Shown: positions 52,360 to 61,713 of the stretch, piece after piece | How the letters are laid out: each line of letters opens with the position of its first letter | Position numbering within the stretch: position 1 is the first letter of the stretch | Assembly (NCBI RefSeq): GCF_002298975.1 | Contig: NZ_DBMV01000021.1 | Span: 186,001-250,000 of the forward strand | Source of the DNA: Ralstonia sp. UBA689 | GTDB taxonomy: Bacteria > Pseudomonadota > Gammaproteobacteria > Burkholderiales > Burkholderiaceae | Direction: 5' to 3' | Length of the DNA: 64,000 bases | The notes under the pieces: generated by a model | What the model was told of the DNA's origin: nothing | Databases searched by the model: none | What the model saw: only the letters and a program-made list of their open reading frames with translations | Position numbers and translations under genes: made by a program

Positions 52360-53880
52360 TTATTTCGCGGTCGGCATCGCAAATTCAGCACCTTTGCCGA
52401 TGCTGGAAGCCCACCGTTGCATAACCGACTTCTGCCGCGTATAGAAGCGCACGCCTTCTTCGCCGTAGGCATGCATGTCGCCAAACAGGCTCTTTTTCCA
52501 GCCGCCAAAGCTGTGCCACGCCATCGGCACCGGAATCGGTACGTTGATTCCCACCATGCCCACTTGGATACGGCGCGCGAATTCACGCGCGATGCCCCCA
52601 TCGCTGGTGTAGCACGACACGCCGTTGCCGAATTCGTGCGCGTTGACGAGCGAGATGGCTTCGGCAAAATCCTTGACGCGCACGCAGCTGAGCACGGGGC
52701 CAAAGATCTCTTCCTTGTAGATGCGCATGTCGGGCGTGACATGGTCGAACAGCGTGCCACCGGTAAAGAAGCCTTGCTCTCGGCCCGGGACACGCAGGCC
52801 GCGTCCATCGACCACCAGCGTGGCGCCCTCGGCTACGCCTTGGTCGACGTAACCTTCGATACGCTGCAGCGCTTCGCGGGTGACGATCGGCCCCATTTCC
52901 ACTTCGGGCATCATGCCGTCGCCCACGACGAGGTTGCGCGCGCGTTCGGCCAGCGCTGGCACGATGCGGTCGGCCACGTCGCCCACCAGCACCGCCACGC
53001 TGATCGCCATGCAACGCTCGCCCGCCGAGCCGTAAGCCGCGCCAATCAGCGCATCGACAGCCTGGTCGATGTTCGCATCGGGCATCACTACCAAGTGGTT
53101 CTTGGCGCCGCCCAGCGCTTGCACGCGCTTGCCGGCTTGCACGCCGCGCTGCTGCACGTAGGCGGCAATCGGCGTGGAGCCGACAAAGCTCACGGCTGGC
53201 ACGTCCGGGTGGTCGAGCAGGGTGTCGACCGCTAGCTTGTCGCCCTGCACGACATTGAACACGCCATCGGGCAGGCCGGCCTGCGTCAACAGCTCCGCCA
53301 TGAACAACGCGGCGGACGGGTTCCGCTCGCTTGGCTTGAGGACGAAGGTATTGCCCGTTGCCAGCGCTACCGGGAACATCCAGCACGGCACCATGCACGG
53401 GAAATTGAACGGCGTGATACCGGCCACCACGCCGAGCGGCTGGCGCAGTGTCCAATTGTCAATGCCGGTGCTGACCTGATCGGTGTAATCACCCTTGAGC
53501 AATTGCGGAATGCCGCAGGCGAATTCGATGACGTCGATGCCGCGCGACACCTCACCTTGCGCATCGGAGAACACCTTGCCGTGCTCGGCGGTGATGATGG
53601 CGGCCAGCGTGTCGCGCTGCTCGTTCATCAATTGCAGGAACTTGTGCAGCACGCGCGCACGGCGGATCGGGGGCGTGTCGGCCCAGGCGGGAAATGCCGC
53701 TTGCGCAGCCGCCACCGCTTGGTTTACCTCGTCCGCATTCGCCAGTGCGACGCGGCGCGCGGCCTTGCCGGCGGCAGGGTTGAAGACGTCTTGAAAGCGC
53801 GCGCTGCGGCCCGCGCGCGGCGTGCCTTGGATGTAGTGACCGACGTCGGCGTCGGAATTGAAGGCGGGTACCTTGGGCAT
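52360..53880 (-). CDS. mmsA: CoA-acylating methylmalonate-semialdehyde dehydrogenase
   Basis: Oxidises malonate semialdehyde (or methylmalonate semialdehyde) with NAD+ and CoA to acetyl-CoA (or propionyl-CoA). This is the IolA step that ends inositol breakdown and a step in valine degradation. It is an ALDH-fold protein of 506 residues with catalytic cysteine C290 in GSAGERCMAIS, VAGITPFNFPCMVPCWMF and LKPSERNPSAA. AGGAGGAG precedes the ATG. It is separate from the other iol operons and divergent from a LysR gene, so it may have its own control. Confidence 0.95.
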   Translation of the reverse strand: MPKVPAFNSDADVGHYIQGTPRAGRSARFQDVFNPAAGKAARRVALANADEVNQAVAAAQAAFPAWADTPPIRRARVLHKFLQLMNEQRDTLAAIITAEHGKVFSDAQGEVSRGIDVIEFACGIPQLLKGDYTDQVSTGIDNWTLRQPLGVVAGITPFNFPCMVPCWMFPVALATGNTFVLKPSERNPSAALFMAELLTQAGLPDGVFNVVQGDKLAVDTLLDHPDVPAVSFVGSTPIAAYVQQRGVQAGKRVQALGGAKNHLVVMPDANIDQAVDALIGAAYGSAGERCMAISVAVLVGDVADRIVPALAERARNLVVGDGMMPEVEMGPIVTREALQRIEGYVDQGVAEGATLVVDGRGLRVPGREQGFFTGGTLFDHVTPDMRIYKEEIFGPVLSCVRVKDFAEAISLVNAHEFGNGVSCYTSDGGIAREFARRIQVGMVGINVPIPVPMAWHSFGGWKKSLFGDMHAYGEEGVRFYTRQKSVMQRWASSIGKGAEFAMPTAK

Positions 53881-53974
53881 GTGTCTCCTCCTGATGCAGG
53901 TGGGTGGTGGGATTGGGAAAGCGATGCGGCAGTCTAGGTGGCCATCGCGCGCGGGAGAAGCCCGTTACGGTTGA

Positions 53975-53992
53975 ATCACTGTTTAATTTGAT
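53975..53992. promoter_or_regulatory. candidate LysR-type binding dyad ATCA-N10-TGAT
   Basis: A symmetric ATCA-N10-TGAT with an AT-rich centre, in the mmsA/lysR divergent space and just before the lysR start. LysR regulators commonly bind such dyads (T-N11-A core) to repress their own gene and activate the divergent one. Confidence 0.4.
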
Positions 53993-54005
53993 GAACAATC
54001 GCGGG

Positions 54006-55004
54006 ATGAATTTGCAAAATATCCAGGCACTGCTGCCGCACATCCATTCGTTGACGGTGCTCGCGACGACGAACAGCTTCACGGCTGCCGCGCAGCGGCT
54101 CGGCATCAGCAAGGCGGCCATGAGCCAGCGCATTGCCGAGCTGGAACGCGCAGCAGGCGTGCCACTGGTGCGCCGGACCACACGCAGCGTTCGCCTGACC
54201 GAGGCTGGGCAAACCTTGGTCGATAGCACGCGCGATGCTTACGAGACGATCGCCGTGCACTTCACGCGGGTGAAAGACCTGGCCGGCGAGCCGCGCGGGC
54301 TTGTGCGTGTGACGGCGCCGGTGGCGCTTGGCCGGCAGCAGATCGTGCCACTGCTGCCGGCGTTCTTGCGGCGCTATCCCGGTGTGCGGATCGAGCTGGA
54401 CTTCTCTGATCGGCTGCACTCGCTCACGCAAGAGGGCTTTGATCTGGCAATCCGCCACGTCGCCAGCGCACCCGAGACGCATGTGGCGTGGACGTTGTGC
54501 CAGACGCGCTCATTGCTAGTGGCGAGCCAGGATTACTTGGCGCTGCGTGGCATGCCGGCGCATCCGCAGGCGTTGGTGGAGCACGATTGCCTGCACTACC
54601 TGCGCGGCAACGAGCCGACGGCATGGAGCTTCGAGCCGAGTGGCCCAAAACGTGGCCGCAAGGGTGGGCGCATCAGCGTGCCGGTGCGGGGCTGTTTTGC
54701 GGCGAACAACAGCGAGGCGATGCGCGAAGCCGCGCTGGGTGGGCTGGGCATCGCGCTGCTGCCGGACTTCAGCGCGCAGCACGACATTGACGCAGGGCGG
54801 CTGGTGCCGGTGCTGGAAGCGTGGCGGCCGGTGGGTGTGTTTGGCGAGCATATCCTAGCCATCCGACCATACAGCCCTGTGGTGCCGAGTGCGGTGAATG
54901 CGCTCGTACAGTACTTGCGGGAACAGTTGTCCGGCGGGTTTTCGCGGCCGCTTCGAGAGAAAGCGGGGAGGGAAGGGGGCCCACGGCGGGCTAAGAGCCG
55001 TTAA
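54006..55004 (+). CDS. LysR family transcriptional regulator
   Basis: A 332-residue LTTR of the AaeR/CrgA-like group. The winged helix-turn-helix is residues 1-65 (LTVLATTNSFTAAAQRLGISKAAMSQRIAELERAAG in two parts). The substrate-binding domain follows, with VRVTAPVALGRQQIVPLLP near 100 and LDFSDRLHSLTQEGFDLAIR near 124. The start at 54006 (MNLQNIQALLPH) is chosen because the alternative at 53991 overlaps a dyad site; neither has a good ribosome binding site. Divergent to mmsA, which it may regulate; the inducer is unknown. The C-terminus runs into an inverted repeat. Confidence 0.9.
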   Translation: MNLQNIQALLPHIHSLTVLATTNSFTAAAQRLGISKAAMSQRIAELERAAGVPLVRRTTRSVRLTEAGQTLVDSTRDAYETIAVHFTRVKDLAGEPRGLVRVTAPVALGRQQIVPLLPAFLRRYPGVRIELDFSDRLHSLTQEGFDLAIRHVASAPETHVAWTLCQTRSLLVASQDYLALRGMPAHPQALVEHDCLHYLRGNEPTAWSFEPSGPKRGRKGGRISVPVRGCFAANNSEAMREAALGGLGIALLPDFSAQHDIDAGRLVPVLEAWRPVGVFGEHILAIRPYSPVVPSAVNALVQYLREQLSGGFSRPLREKAGREGGPRRAKSR

Positions 55005-55104
55005 CAAAACCCTCCTGGCTTCGTTGCACCGCCTTGCCGTACCTGCGTACTGTCTGCGTTGGCGCGCCTAGCCAGGACCGCTGCGCTGGGTTTTGTTAGC
55101 GGCT
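54996..55104. repeat. large REP-like inverted repeat between lysR and argA
   Basis: Outer arms of 17 nt (54996-55012 with 55088-55104) are complementary but for one position. Inside, a second pair (55014-55020 with 55070-55076) is perfect. The arm overlaps the lysR stop codon and contains AACAAAACCC / GGGTTTTGTT, so each strand has a T-rich arm. It could fold as a long hairpin in either transcript and likely ends both convergent genes. The middle looks like a conserved unit, which suggests a genome-wide repeat family. Confidence 0.7.
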
Positions 55105-55133
55105 CGAAGCCAGCGGCGTACCGCTTTTGCGGC

Positions 55134-56531
55134 TTAGAGCTTCTTCATCAACACCATCGAGCGCCGCTGCCAGTTGTACAGCTTACGGCGGTCTTCCGGC
55201 AGGTCGTCCACCGTGGCGTGCACAAAGCCGCGCTTGAGGAACCAGTGTTCGGTGCGCGTGGTGAGCACGAACAGGTGTTTCAGGCCGAGGGCGCGCGCGC
55301 GCGTCTCGACATGCTTGAGCAGGCGTTCGCCGTCGCCGGTGCCCTGGCTATCGGGGGCGACGGTCAGGCAAGCCATCTCGCCCACGCCCTCCTTGGGATA
55401 GGGGTACAGCGCCGCGCAGCCGAAGATGATGCCGTCGTGCTCGATGACCGAGAAGTTGGCGATGTCGCGCTCCAGCAGCCGGCGCTCGCGCGGCACCAGC
55501 GTGCCGTCGGCTTCCAGTGGCTCGATCAGTTGCACGATGCCGCCCACGTCATCCAGCGTGGCTTCGCGCAGGTATTCCAGATCGGCATGCGACACCATGG
55601 TGCCCACGCCGTCATGCAGGAACAACTCCAGCAGGATGCTGCCGTCCAGCGCGAATGGAATCAGGTGGGCCCGGCGCACGCCACCGCGCATGGCCTTGAC
55701 GATGTGCTGCAGGTAATACGCCACGTCAGAAGACAGGCTGCCCTCGCGCAGGCGCTCGATGGCGGACTCCATCGACAGCTCCTGCTGCAGCTTGCCCACG
55801 CGGTCCACCAGCCCCGGCACCTCTGTGATGAAGATCAGCTTGTCGGCCTTGAGCGCCGTGGCCGTGTTGGTGGCTACATCTTCCATCGACAGGTTGAATG
55901 CCTGCCCCGTGGGCGAGAAGCCCAGCGGCGAGAGCAGCACGATCTTGCGGTTTGACAGCGAATGCTGGATCGAATCGGCGTCAATCTTGCGCACCAGCCC
56001 CGTGTGCTGGAAATCGACTCCGCCCACGATGCCCACCGGCCGCGCCGTCACGAAGTTGCCCGACACCACCGAGATGCGTGCGCCGGCCATCGGCGTGTTG
56101 GGCAGCGCCTGGCTGAAGGTGGCTTCGATGTCGAGCCGTAACTCGCCGGAGGCTTCCTTGGCCGATTCCAGCGCGGCGTTGTCCGTGACGCGGATGCCTT
56201 CGACAAACTGCGTCTGCACGTGGCGCAGCGCGAGTTGCTCCTCGACCTGCGGGCGAGAGCCGTGCACCAGCACGATGCGCATGCCCATGGCGTGCAGTAG
56301 GGCGATGTCGTTGACCAGCGCGCCCAGCATGCCGGCCTTGACCAGCTCGCCGCCGAATCCGATGACGAACGTCTTGTCACGAAAAGCGTGGATGTACGGC
56401 GCCACCGCCCGCAGCCAATCCACGAACTGCTGCTGTTCGGGTGTGGGCGGGATCGGGGCGATGTCGACGGCGGCGGGCGTGTGCGCCACCAGCGAGACGC
56501 TGGAGGAGGGGGCAGAGGAGCGTGTGGTCAC
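55134..56531 (-). CDS. argA: amino-acid N-acetyltransferase (N-acetylglutamate synthase)
   Basis: Makes N-acetylglutamate, the first step of arginine synthesis. An amino-acid-kinase-like domain (about residues 30-290; FVIGFGGELVKAGMLGALVNDIALLHAMG, VLVHGSRPQVEEQL) binds the arginine inhibitor. A C-terminal GNAT domain (about 325-465; LTVAPDSQGTGDGERLL, EHWFLKRGFVHA) is catalytic. The start is uncertain: no ATG precedes the first domain closely. GTG 56531 gives 465 residues, near the usual length, while the open frame extends to 56690 over hrpA. The gene shares its promoter region with hrpA. Confidence 0.94.
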   Translation of the reverse strand: MTTRSSAPSSSVSLVAHTPAAVDIAPIPPTPEQQQFVDWLRAVAPYIHAFRDKTFVIGFGGELVKAGMLGALVNDIALLHAMGMRIVLVHGSRPQVEEQLALRHVQTQFVEGIRVTDNAALESAKEASGELRLDIEATFSQALPNTPMAGARISVVSGNFVTARPVGIVGGVDFQHTGLVRKIDADSIQHSLSNRKIVLLSPLGFSPTGQAFNLSMEDVATNTATALKADKLIFITEVPGLVDRVGKLQQELSMESAIERLREGSLSSDVAYYLQHIVKAMRGGVRRAHLIPFALDGSILLELFLHDGVGTMVSHADLEYLREATLDDVGGIVQLIEPLEADGTLVPRERRLLERDIANFSVIEHDGIIFGCAALYPYPKEGVGEMACLTVAPDSQGTGDGERLLKHVETRARALGLKHLFVLTTRTEHWFLKRGFVHATVDDLPEDRRKLYNWQRRSMVLMKKL

Positions 56532-56594
56532 GGGCGAAGGATGAGTAGGGCGCGGGCGCCGGCCAACGCGGGTCGGTGCAGGAAAGATGCGCGG

Positions 56595-56602
56595 ATTATA
56601 AT
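56595..56602. promoter_or_regulatory. symmetric -10 element ATTATAAT shared by argA and hrpA
   Basis: The 8-mer is its own reverse complement, so it contains TATAAT on both strands (56597-56602 plus, 56595-56600 minus). For hrpA it ends 8 nt before the ATG, implying a leaderless or nearly leaderless transcript. For argA it lies 63 nt before the proposed start. Confidence 0.6.
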
Positions 56603-56610
56603 CCCGGCCG

Positions 56611-59600
56611 ATGTCAGATTCCCATGCCCAGCCGCGCTCTGCGGCACCCTCCCAACGATCGCCGAAGGACGCCGCGCAGCCCGAGCGCAAGCCCGGCGAT
56701 CACGGTCGCCCAGGTCGGCCGCCGCACCGTCAGAGGCCGACGCCGGAGGCGCTCGCCGCTGCTCTGGAGGCCCGCCGCGCCCGCGCCAACCCCGTCCCGC
56801 CGATCAGCTTTCCCGAGGCGCTGCCCGTCTCGGCCCGTCGCGACGAGATTGCCAAGGCCATTGCGGCCAACCAGGTGGTGATCGTCTCGGGCGAGACCGG
56901 TTCGGGCAAGACCACGCAGTTGCCGAAGATCTGCCTGTCGATCGGGCGGGGCATCGGCGCGGGCGGTACCGGGCTGATCGGCCATACGCAGCCGCGCCGG
57001 ATTGCCGCGACGTCTACGGCCAAGCGCATTGCGCAGGAGATCGGCTCGCCGGTGGGTGAGCACGTGGGTTTCCAGGTGCGCTTCAACGACTCGCTCTCCG
57101 CCGGGGCATCGGTCAAGCTGATGACCGACGGCATCCTGCTGGCTGAGACGCAGAATGATCCGCTGCTGCGCGCCTACGACACGATCATCATTGACGAGGC
57201 GCACGAACGCAGCCTCAACATCGACTTCCTGATCGGCTATCTGAAGCAGCTCCTGCCGCGCAGGCCGGACCTGAAAGTCATCATTACTTCGGCGACCATC
57301 GACGCGCAGCGCTTTGCGGAGCACTTTGCGGGGCCGAAAGGGCCTGCGCCCGTGATCGAGGTCAGTGGCCGGCTGTATCCGGTCGAGGTGCGTTACCGCC
57401 CAGTGCAGCGCGACGAGAAGGACAAGGAGCGCGATCTCTACGAAGCCATCGTCGACGCGGTGGATGAACTCGCACGCGAAGGCCTCGGCGATGTGCTGAT
57501 CTTCCTGCCGGGCGAGCGCGAAATCCGCGAGGCGGCGGAGGCGCTGCGCAAGCACCATCCGGCGCATACGGAAATCCTGCCGCTGTTTGCGCGCCTGTCC
57601 GTGCAGGAGCAGGAGCGTGTGTTCAAGCCGTCCAATACGCGCCGCATTGTGCTGGCGACCAACGTGGCAGAAACCTCGCTCACGGTGCCGGGCATCCGCT
57701 ACGTGGTCGACACGGGGCTGGCGCGTGTGAAGCGCTATTCGTATCGCAACAAGGTCGAGCAGTTGCAGATCGAGCCGGTGTCGCAGGCCGCCGCCAACCA
57801 GCGCGCGGGCCGTTGCGGCCGGGTGGCTGACGGCGTGTGCATCCGCCTGTATGAAGAGACGGATTTCGTCGCGCGGCCGCGCTTTACCGATCCGGAAATC
57901 CTGCGCTCGTCGCTGGCGGCCGTCATCTTGCGCATGAAGGCGCTGCGGTTGACGGACGTGGAGCAATTCCCTTTCATCGAGCCGCCGTTGGGCCGGGCGA
58001 TTGCGGACGGCTACCAGCTTCTGCAGGAGCTCGGCGCCGTCAATGACGAGAATGCGCTGACGCCGCTGGGCAAGCAGCTCGCCCGCCTGCCGCTGGATCC
58101 GCGTGTGGCGCGGATGATCCTGGCGGGGCGTGACCACCAATGCTTGCGCGAGATGCTTGTCATCGCGAGTGCATTGTCCGTGCAAGACCCGCGCGAGCGT
58201 CCGCAGGAATTGCAGCAGCAAGCCGACCAGGCGCATCGTGTCTTTGCTGACGAGAAGTCGGAGTTTCTCGGTTGGGTCAGGCTCTGGAAGTGGTTTGAAG
58301 AGGCCGTTGCGCACAAGAAGTCGAACAAGCAGTTGCAGGAGCAGTGCCGCTTGCATTTCCTCTCCCACCTGCGGCTGCGCGAATGGCGCGACGTGCATTC
58401 GCAACTGCACACCACGGTGGCGGAGCAGGGCTGGAAGCTCAACGAATCCGATCCGACGTATGAGCAGTTGCATCTGGCGCTGCTGACAGGCTTGCTCGGC
58501 AACATTGGCGTGCGCATTGAGGAGGCCGATGGCAAGGGCCGCGAATACCTCGGCGCGCGAGGCATCAAGTTCTTTCTGTGGCCGGGCTCGGCCATCGCTC
58601 GCAAGGCAGGCAAGTGGGTCATGGCCGGTGAACTGATCGAGACCAGCCGCCTGTTCGGCCGCACGCTCGCGCGCATCGAGCCGGAATGGGTCGAGAAGGT
58701 CGGCGCACACCTGCTGAAGGTGTCGTGGAGTGATCCGCACTGGGAGAAGAAGGCCGGGCAGGTGATGGCTTTCGAGCGCGGCACGCTGTACGGCTTGCCG
58801 GTCTACCAGCAGCGCCGCGTGCATTTCGGGCCGATGCAGCCGAAGGAGGCGCGCGAGCAGTTCATCCGCCGCGCGCTGGTCGAAGGCGAGTTCGAAACGC
58901 GCCTGCCGTTCTTCGCGCACAACCAGCGCCTCGTGCGGGAAATCGAAAACCTGGAGCACAAGTCGCGTCGCCAGGACGTGCTCGTCGACGATGAGCTGAT
59001 CTACGCGTTCTACGACAGCCAGGTTCCAGCCGACATCCACAACACTGTCGCTTTCGAACAGTGGTATGCCGAGGCCGCCAAGGGCAGCCAGAAGCTGCTG
59101 TACCTGAATCGCGATGACCTGATGCGGCACGAGGCGGCCGGCATCACGACCGACCTATTCCCAAAGACGCTGCCGATTGCCGGCATCGACATGGGGCTGA
59201 CGTATCACTTCGAGCCCGGCAGCCCGCGCGACGGCGTGACGCTGACAGTGCCGCTGTACGCGCTCAACCAGGTGCCCGCGCTGCGCGCCGAATGGCTGGT
59301 GCCCGGCATGCTCAAAGAGAAGGTGCATCTGCTGCTCAAGAGCCTGCCGCAAAAGCTGCGCCGCCACTGTGTGCCGCTGCCGGATTACGCGGCGGGCTTC
59401 GTCTCGCGTGTGCGGCTGGGCGACGGCGACTTGCTCGATCGCCTGATTGCCGACGTGCGCGAGCAGACCGGCACGCCGCTCAAACGCGCGGACTTTAAGT
59501 TGGAAACGCTGCCCGCGCATCACTTCATGAACTTCAAGGTGATCGACGAGCACGGCCGGCAGCTCGACATGGGCCGCAATCTGGCCCAGTTGCGCGCAGA

Positions 59601-60591
59601 ACTGGGCGGTCGGGCGCAGCAGACCTTCCAGTCGATCGCCGCCAAGGATGCTGCCGTGGTTGGCGCACAGGGCGAGAGCGTCAATCAGGGCAAGGGTGGC
59701 AAGCGTGAGGCGCCGGCTAACGCCGCGCTGTATTCGGGCCTGACCACCTGGAACTTCGGCGAGTTGCCCGAGCTGCTGGAGATCCGCAAGGGCAACCAGA
59801 CGCTGTTCGGCTATCCGGCGCTGGTCGATGCGGGCGACCACTGCGATGTGGAAGTCTTCGACGATCCGGCCGAGGCGGCGCGCATTCACCGGCTGGGTTT
59901 GCGCCGGTTGTTTGCGATCCAGTTGCGCGAGCCGCTCAAGTACCTGGAGAAGAACATCCCGGGCCTGTCGCAGATGGCGATCCAGTTCATGAACCTGGGC
60001 ACGCAGGACGAACTGCGCAACCAGATCCTGGACGCCACGCTGGAGCGCGCCTGCCTGCAGGACCCGCTGCCCACCGATGACGCCAGCTTCGGCGCCCGCA
60101 AGGACGAAAGCCGCGCGCGCCTGACGCTGCTCGCGCAGGAGATCGCACGCCTGGTCGGCGCCATCCTGGCCGAATATGCGCAACTGCCGCGCAAGCTGCA
60201 GATTGCCAAGCCGTTTGCCGCCGCCTATGCCGATATCGACGCGCAGCTGAAGACGCTGATGCACAAGCGCTTCATCGAGGCGACGCCATATGCGCAGTTG
60301 ACGCATTTCCCGCGCTACCTGAAGGGCATCGCCTTGCGCATCGACAAGCTCAAGGCGGATCCGTCGCGCGATACGCAGCGCATGCAGGAGATGGCGCCGC
60401 TCATCCAGCAGTACCAGCGCGCCGAGAAGGCGCTGCGCGTGCAAGGGCAGGGCGGCAATGACCCGCGCATGGAAGAATTCCGCTGGATGCTGGAAGAATT
60501 GCGTATCGCCCTGTTCGCGCAGGAGCTGCGCACGCCGGTGCCGATGTCGGTCAAGCGGCTGCAGAAGGTGTGGGAATCCATGCAGCGCTAG
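56611..60591 (+). CDS. hrpA: ATP-dependent RNA helicase HrpA
   Basis: A DEAH-box helicase of 1326 residues, full length for HrpA; E. coli HrpA helps resolve stalled ribosomes and process mRNA. Walker A GETGSGKT is at 94-101, the DEAH box at 195-198, motif III SATIDAQRF near 229, and motif VI QRAGRCGRV near 394. The helicase-associated HA2 and OB-fold domains follow, then the long C-terminal DUF3418 region that separates HrpA from HrpB. ATG 56611 starts 8 nt after a TATAAT element and has no ribosome binding site. Confidence 0.97.
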   Translation: MSDSHAQPRSAAPSQRSPKDAAQPERKPGDHGRPGRPPHRQRPTPEALAAALEARRARANPVPPISFPEALPVSARRDEIAKAIAANQVVIVSGETGSGKTTQLPKICLSIGRGIGAGGTGLIGHTQPRRIAATSTAKRIAQEIGSPVGEHVGFQVRFNDSLSAGASVKLMTDGILLAETQNDPLLRAYDTIIIDEAHERSLNIDFLIGYLKQLLPRRPDLKVIITSATIDAQRFAEHFAGPKGPAPVIEVSGRLYPVEVRYRPVQRDEKDKERDLYEAIVDAVDELAREGLGDVLIFLPGEREIREAAEALRKHHPAHTEILPLFARLSVQEQERVFKPSNTRRIVLATNVAETSLTVPGIRYVVDTGLARVKRYSYRNKVEQLQIEPVSQAAANQRAGRCGRVADGVCIRLYEETDFVARPRFTDPEILRSSLAAVILRMKALRLTDVEQFPFIEPPLGRAIADGYQLLQELGAVNDENALTPLGKQLARLPLDPRVARMILAGRDHQCLREMLVIASALSVQDPRERPQELQQQADQAHRVFADEKSEFLGWVRLWKWFEEAVAHKKSNKQLQEQCRLHFLSHLRLREWRDVHSQLHTTVAEQGWKLNESDPTYEQLHLALLTGLLGNIGVRIEEADGKGREYLGARGIKFFLWPGSAIARKAGKWVMAGELIETSRLFGRTLARIEPEWVEKVGAHLLKVSWSDPHWEKKAGQVMAFERGTLYGLPVYQQRRVHFGPMQPKEAREQFIRRALVEGEFETRLPFFAHNQRLVREIENLEHKSRRQDVLVDDELIYAFYDSQVPADIHNTVAFEQWYAEAAKGSQKLLYLNRDDLMRHEAAGITTDLFPKTLPIAGIDMGLTYHFEPGSPRDGVTLTVPLYALNQVPALRAEWLVPGMLKEKVHLLLKSLPQKLRRHCVPLPDYAAGFVSRVRLGDGDLLDRLIADVREQTGTPLKRADFKLETLPAHHFMNFKVIDEHGRQLDMGRNLAQLRAELGGRAQQTFQSIAAKDAAVVGAQGESVNQGKGGKREAPANAALYSGLTTWNFGELPELLEIRKGNQTLFGYPALVDAGDHCDVEVFDDPAEAARIHRLGLRRLFAIQLREPLKYLEKNIPGLSQMAIQFMNLGTQDELRNQILDATLERACLQDPLPTDDASFGARKDESRARLTLLAQEIARLVGAILAEYAQLPRKLQIAKPFAAAYADIDAQLKTLMHKRFIEATPYAQLTHFPRYLKGIALRIDKLKADPSRDTQRMQEMAPLIQQYQRAEKALRVQGQGGNDPRMEEFRWMLEELRIALFAQELRTPVPMSVKRLQKVWESMQR

Positions 60592-60614
60592 GCAGCGCTG
60601 CTTGCCGCAAGCTG

Positions 60615-60638
60615 AGAAAGTTCCCGCTTTCTTTTTTT
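60615..60638 (+). terminator. probable hrpA terminator
   Basis: A 6-bp AT-rich stem (60615-60620 with 60627-60632), 6-nt loop, leading into a run of T. It is weak in stem but strong in T-tract. Confidence 0.6.
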
Positions 60639-60671
60639 GATTTGTGTCAGCGACGGCTTGAGGGCGGGCGT

Positions 60672-60677
60672 TAGAAT
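60672..60677 (+). promoter_or_regulatory. candidate -10 element of the YVTN gene unit
   Basis: TAGAAT 29 nt before the YVTN start; no clear -35. It follows the hrpA terminator, so the downstream three-gene unit probably has its own promoter here. Confidence 0.4.
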
Positions 60678-60706
60678 GGCTAGCTAAGTTGCTGAATCTT
60701 CTCGCT

Positions 60707-61702
60707 ATGTCTGCCTCGCGCGCCTCGTTTGCCTCCCGTTGGTTGTCCACGCTTGTCCTGTCGGTTTCTGCCTTGGCGTCGGCCAATGCGGCGCATGCCG
60801 AAATCGTCACTGTGCTCAATTCGGGCGATGCCAGCGTCACCCTGATCGACAAGGACACCCGCAAGGTGCTGGAGACCTTTCCGATCGGCAAGGAGCCGCA
60901 TCACCTGATAGTCACGCCGGATGACAAATCGCTGATTGTTGCCAACGCGGTTGGCAATGAGCTAGTGTTCCTCGACCCGCTCACCGGCAAGGTCCAGCAG
61001 CGCGTGCCGCGCATCGACGATCCGTACCAGATTGGGTTCTCGCCCGACCAGAAATGGTTTGTGGCGACTGGCAACCGCCTGGATCGCGTCGACATCTACC
61101 GTTGGGACGGCCACGCGTTGTCGATCGCCAAGCAGTTGTCGCTGGCCAAGACGCCGAGCCATATCGCTTTCACGGCCGACAGCAAGATCGCCTTCATCAC
61201 GCTGCAGGATTCCAACGAAATCGTCGCTATCGACCTGCCCACGCAGAACGTGATGTGGCGCATGACTGCCGGCTCCGCGCCGGCCGGCGTGTGGGTCACG
61301 CCTGACCAGAAGTACCTGCTGGTGGGCATGACCGGCGCTGACTACGTCGAAGTGATCGACTGGCACACGCGAACCAGCGTCAAGCACATCCCGACCGGCA
61401 AGGCGGCGCACAACTTCCGCGCGGTGGGCGACAAGCGGCATGTGTTCCTGTCCAACCGCGTGTCGGGCACGATCAGCATCATCGACCAGCAAACGCTGAC
61501 CAAGGTCGGCGACATCACCGGCCTGCCGCCCGGCCCCGATGACATGGAACTGACCGCCGACGGCAAGCAGCTCTGGGTGACCTGCCGCTGGGCCAAGCGT
61601 GTGGCGATCGTCGATGTGGCGAGCCGCAAGGTGGTGGAAGAGATCAAGGTTGGGCGCTCGCCGCACGGCATCTATTTCCGCTCGCGCGCGCCGCTGATTT
61701 GA
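60707..61702 (+). CDS. YVTN-family beta-propeller repeat protein, exported
   Basis: A 331-residue protein with a signal peptide (cleavage after NAAHA near residue 33). The mature part is a seven-bladed propeller of about 40-residue repeats: VTLIDKDTRKVLETFPIGKEPHHLIVTPD, then VFLDPLTGKVQQRVP, IVAIDLPTQNVMWRM, YVEVIDWHTRTSVKHIPTG and VAIVDVASRKVVEEIKVG. Such proteins often bind partners or cofactors in the periplasm; no catalytic residues are recognisable. It is 11 nt upstream of the deacetylase gene, so the two are probably co-expressed. Confidence 0.88.
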   Translation: MSASRASFASRWLSTLVLSVSALASANAAHAEIVTVLNSGDASVTLIDKDTRKVLETFPIGKEPHHLIVTPDDKSLIVANAVGNELVFLDPLTGKVQQRVPRIDDPYQIGFSPDQKWFVATGNRLDRVDIYRWDGHALSIAKQLSLAKTPSHIAFTADSKIAFITLQDSNEIVAIDLPTQNVMWRMTAGSAPAGVWVTPDQKYLLVGMTGADYVEVIDWHTRTSVKHIPTGKAAHNFRAVGDKRHVFLSNRVSGTISIIDQQTLTKVGDITGLPPGPDDMELTADGKQLWVTCRWAKRVAIVDVASRKVVEEIKVGRSPHGIYFRSRAPLI

Positions 61703-61713
61703 GCGTGACAATC

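Noticed and set aside
56614..59130. An 838-codon minus-strand open frame antisense to hrpA
   Set aside because: The opposite strand encodes a full-length HrpA with all motifs; the antisense protein is rich in Arg, His and Gln repeats and resembles nothing.
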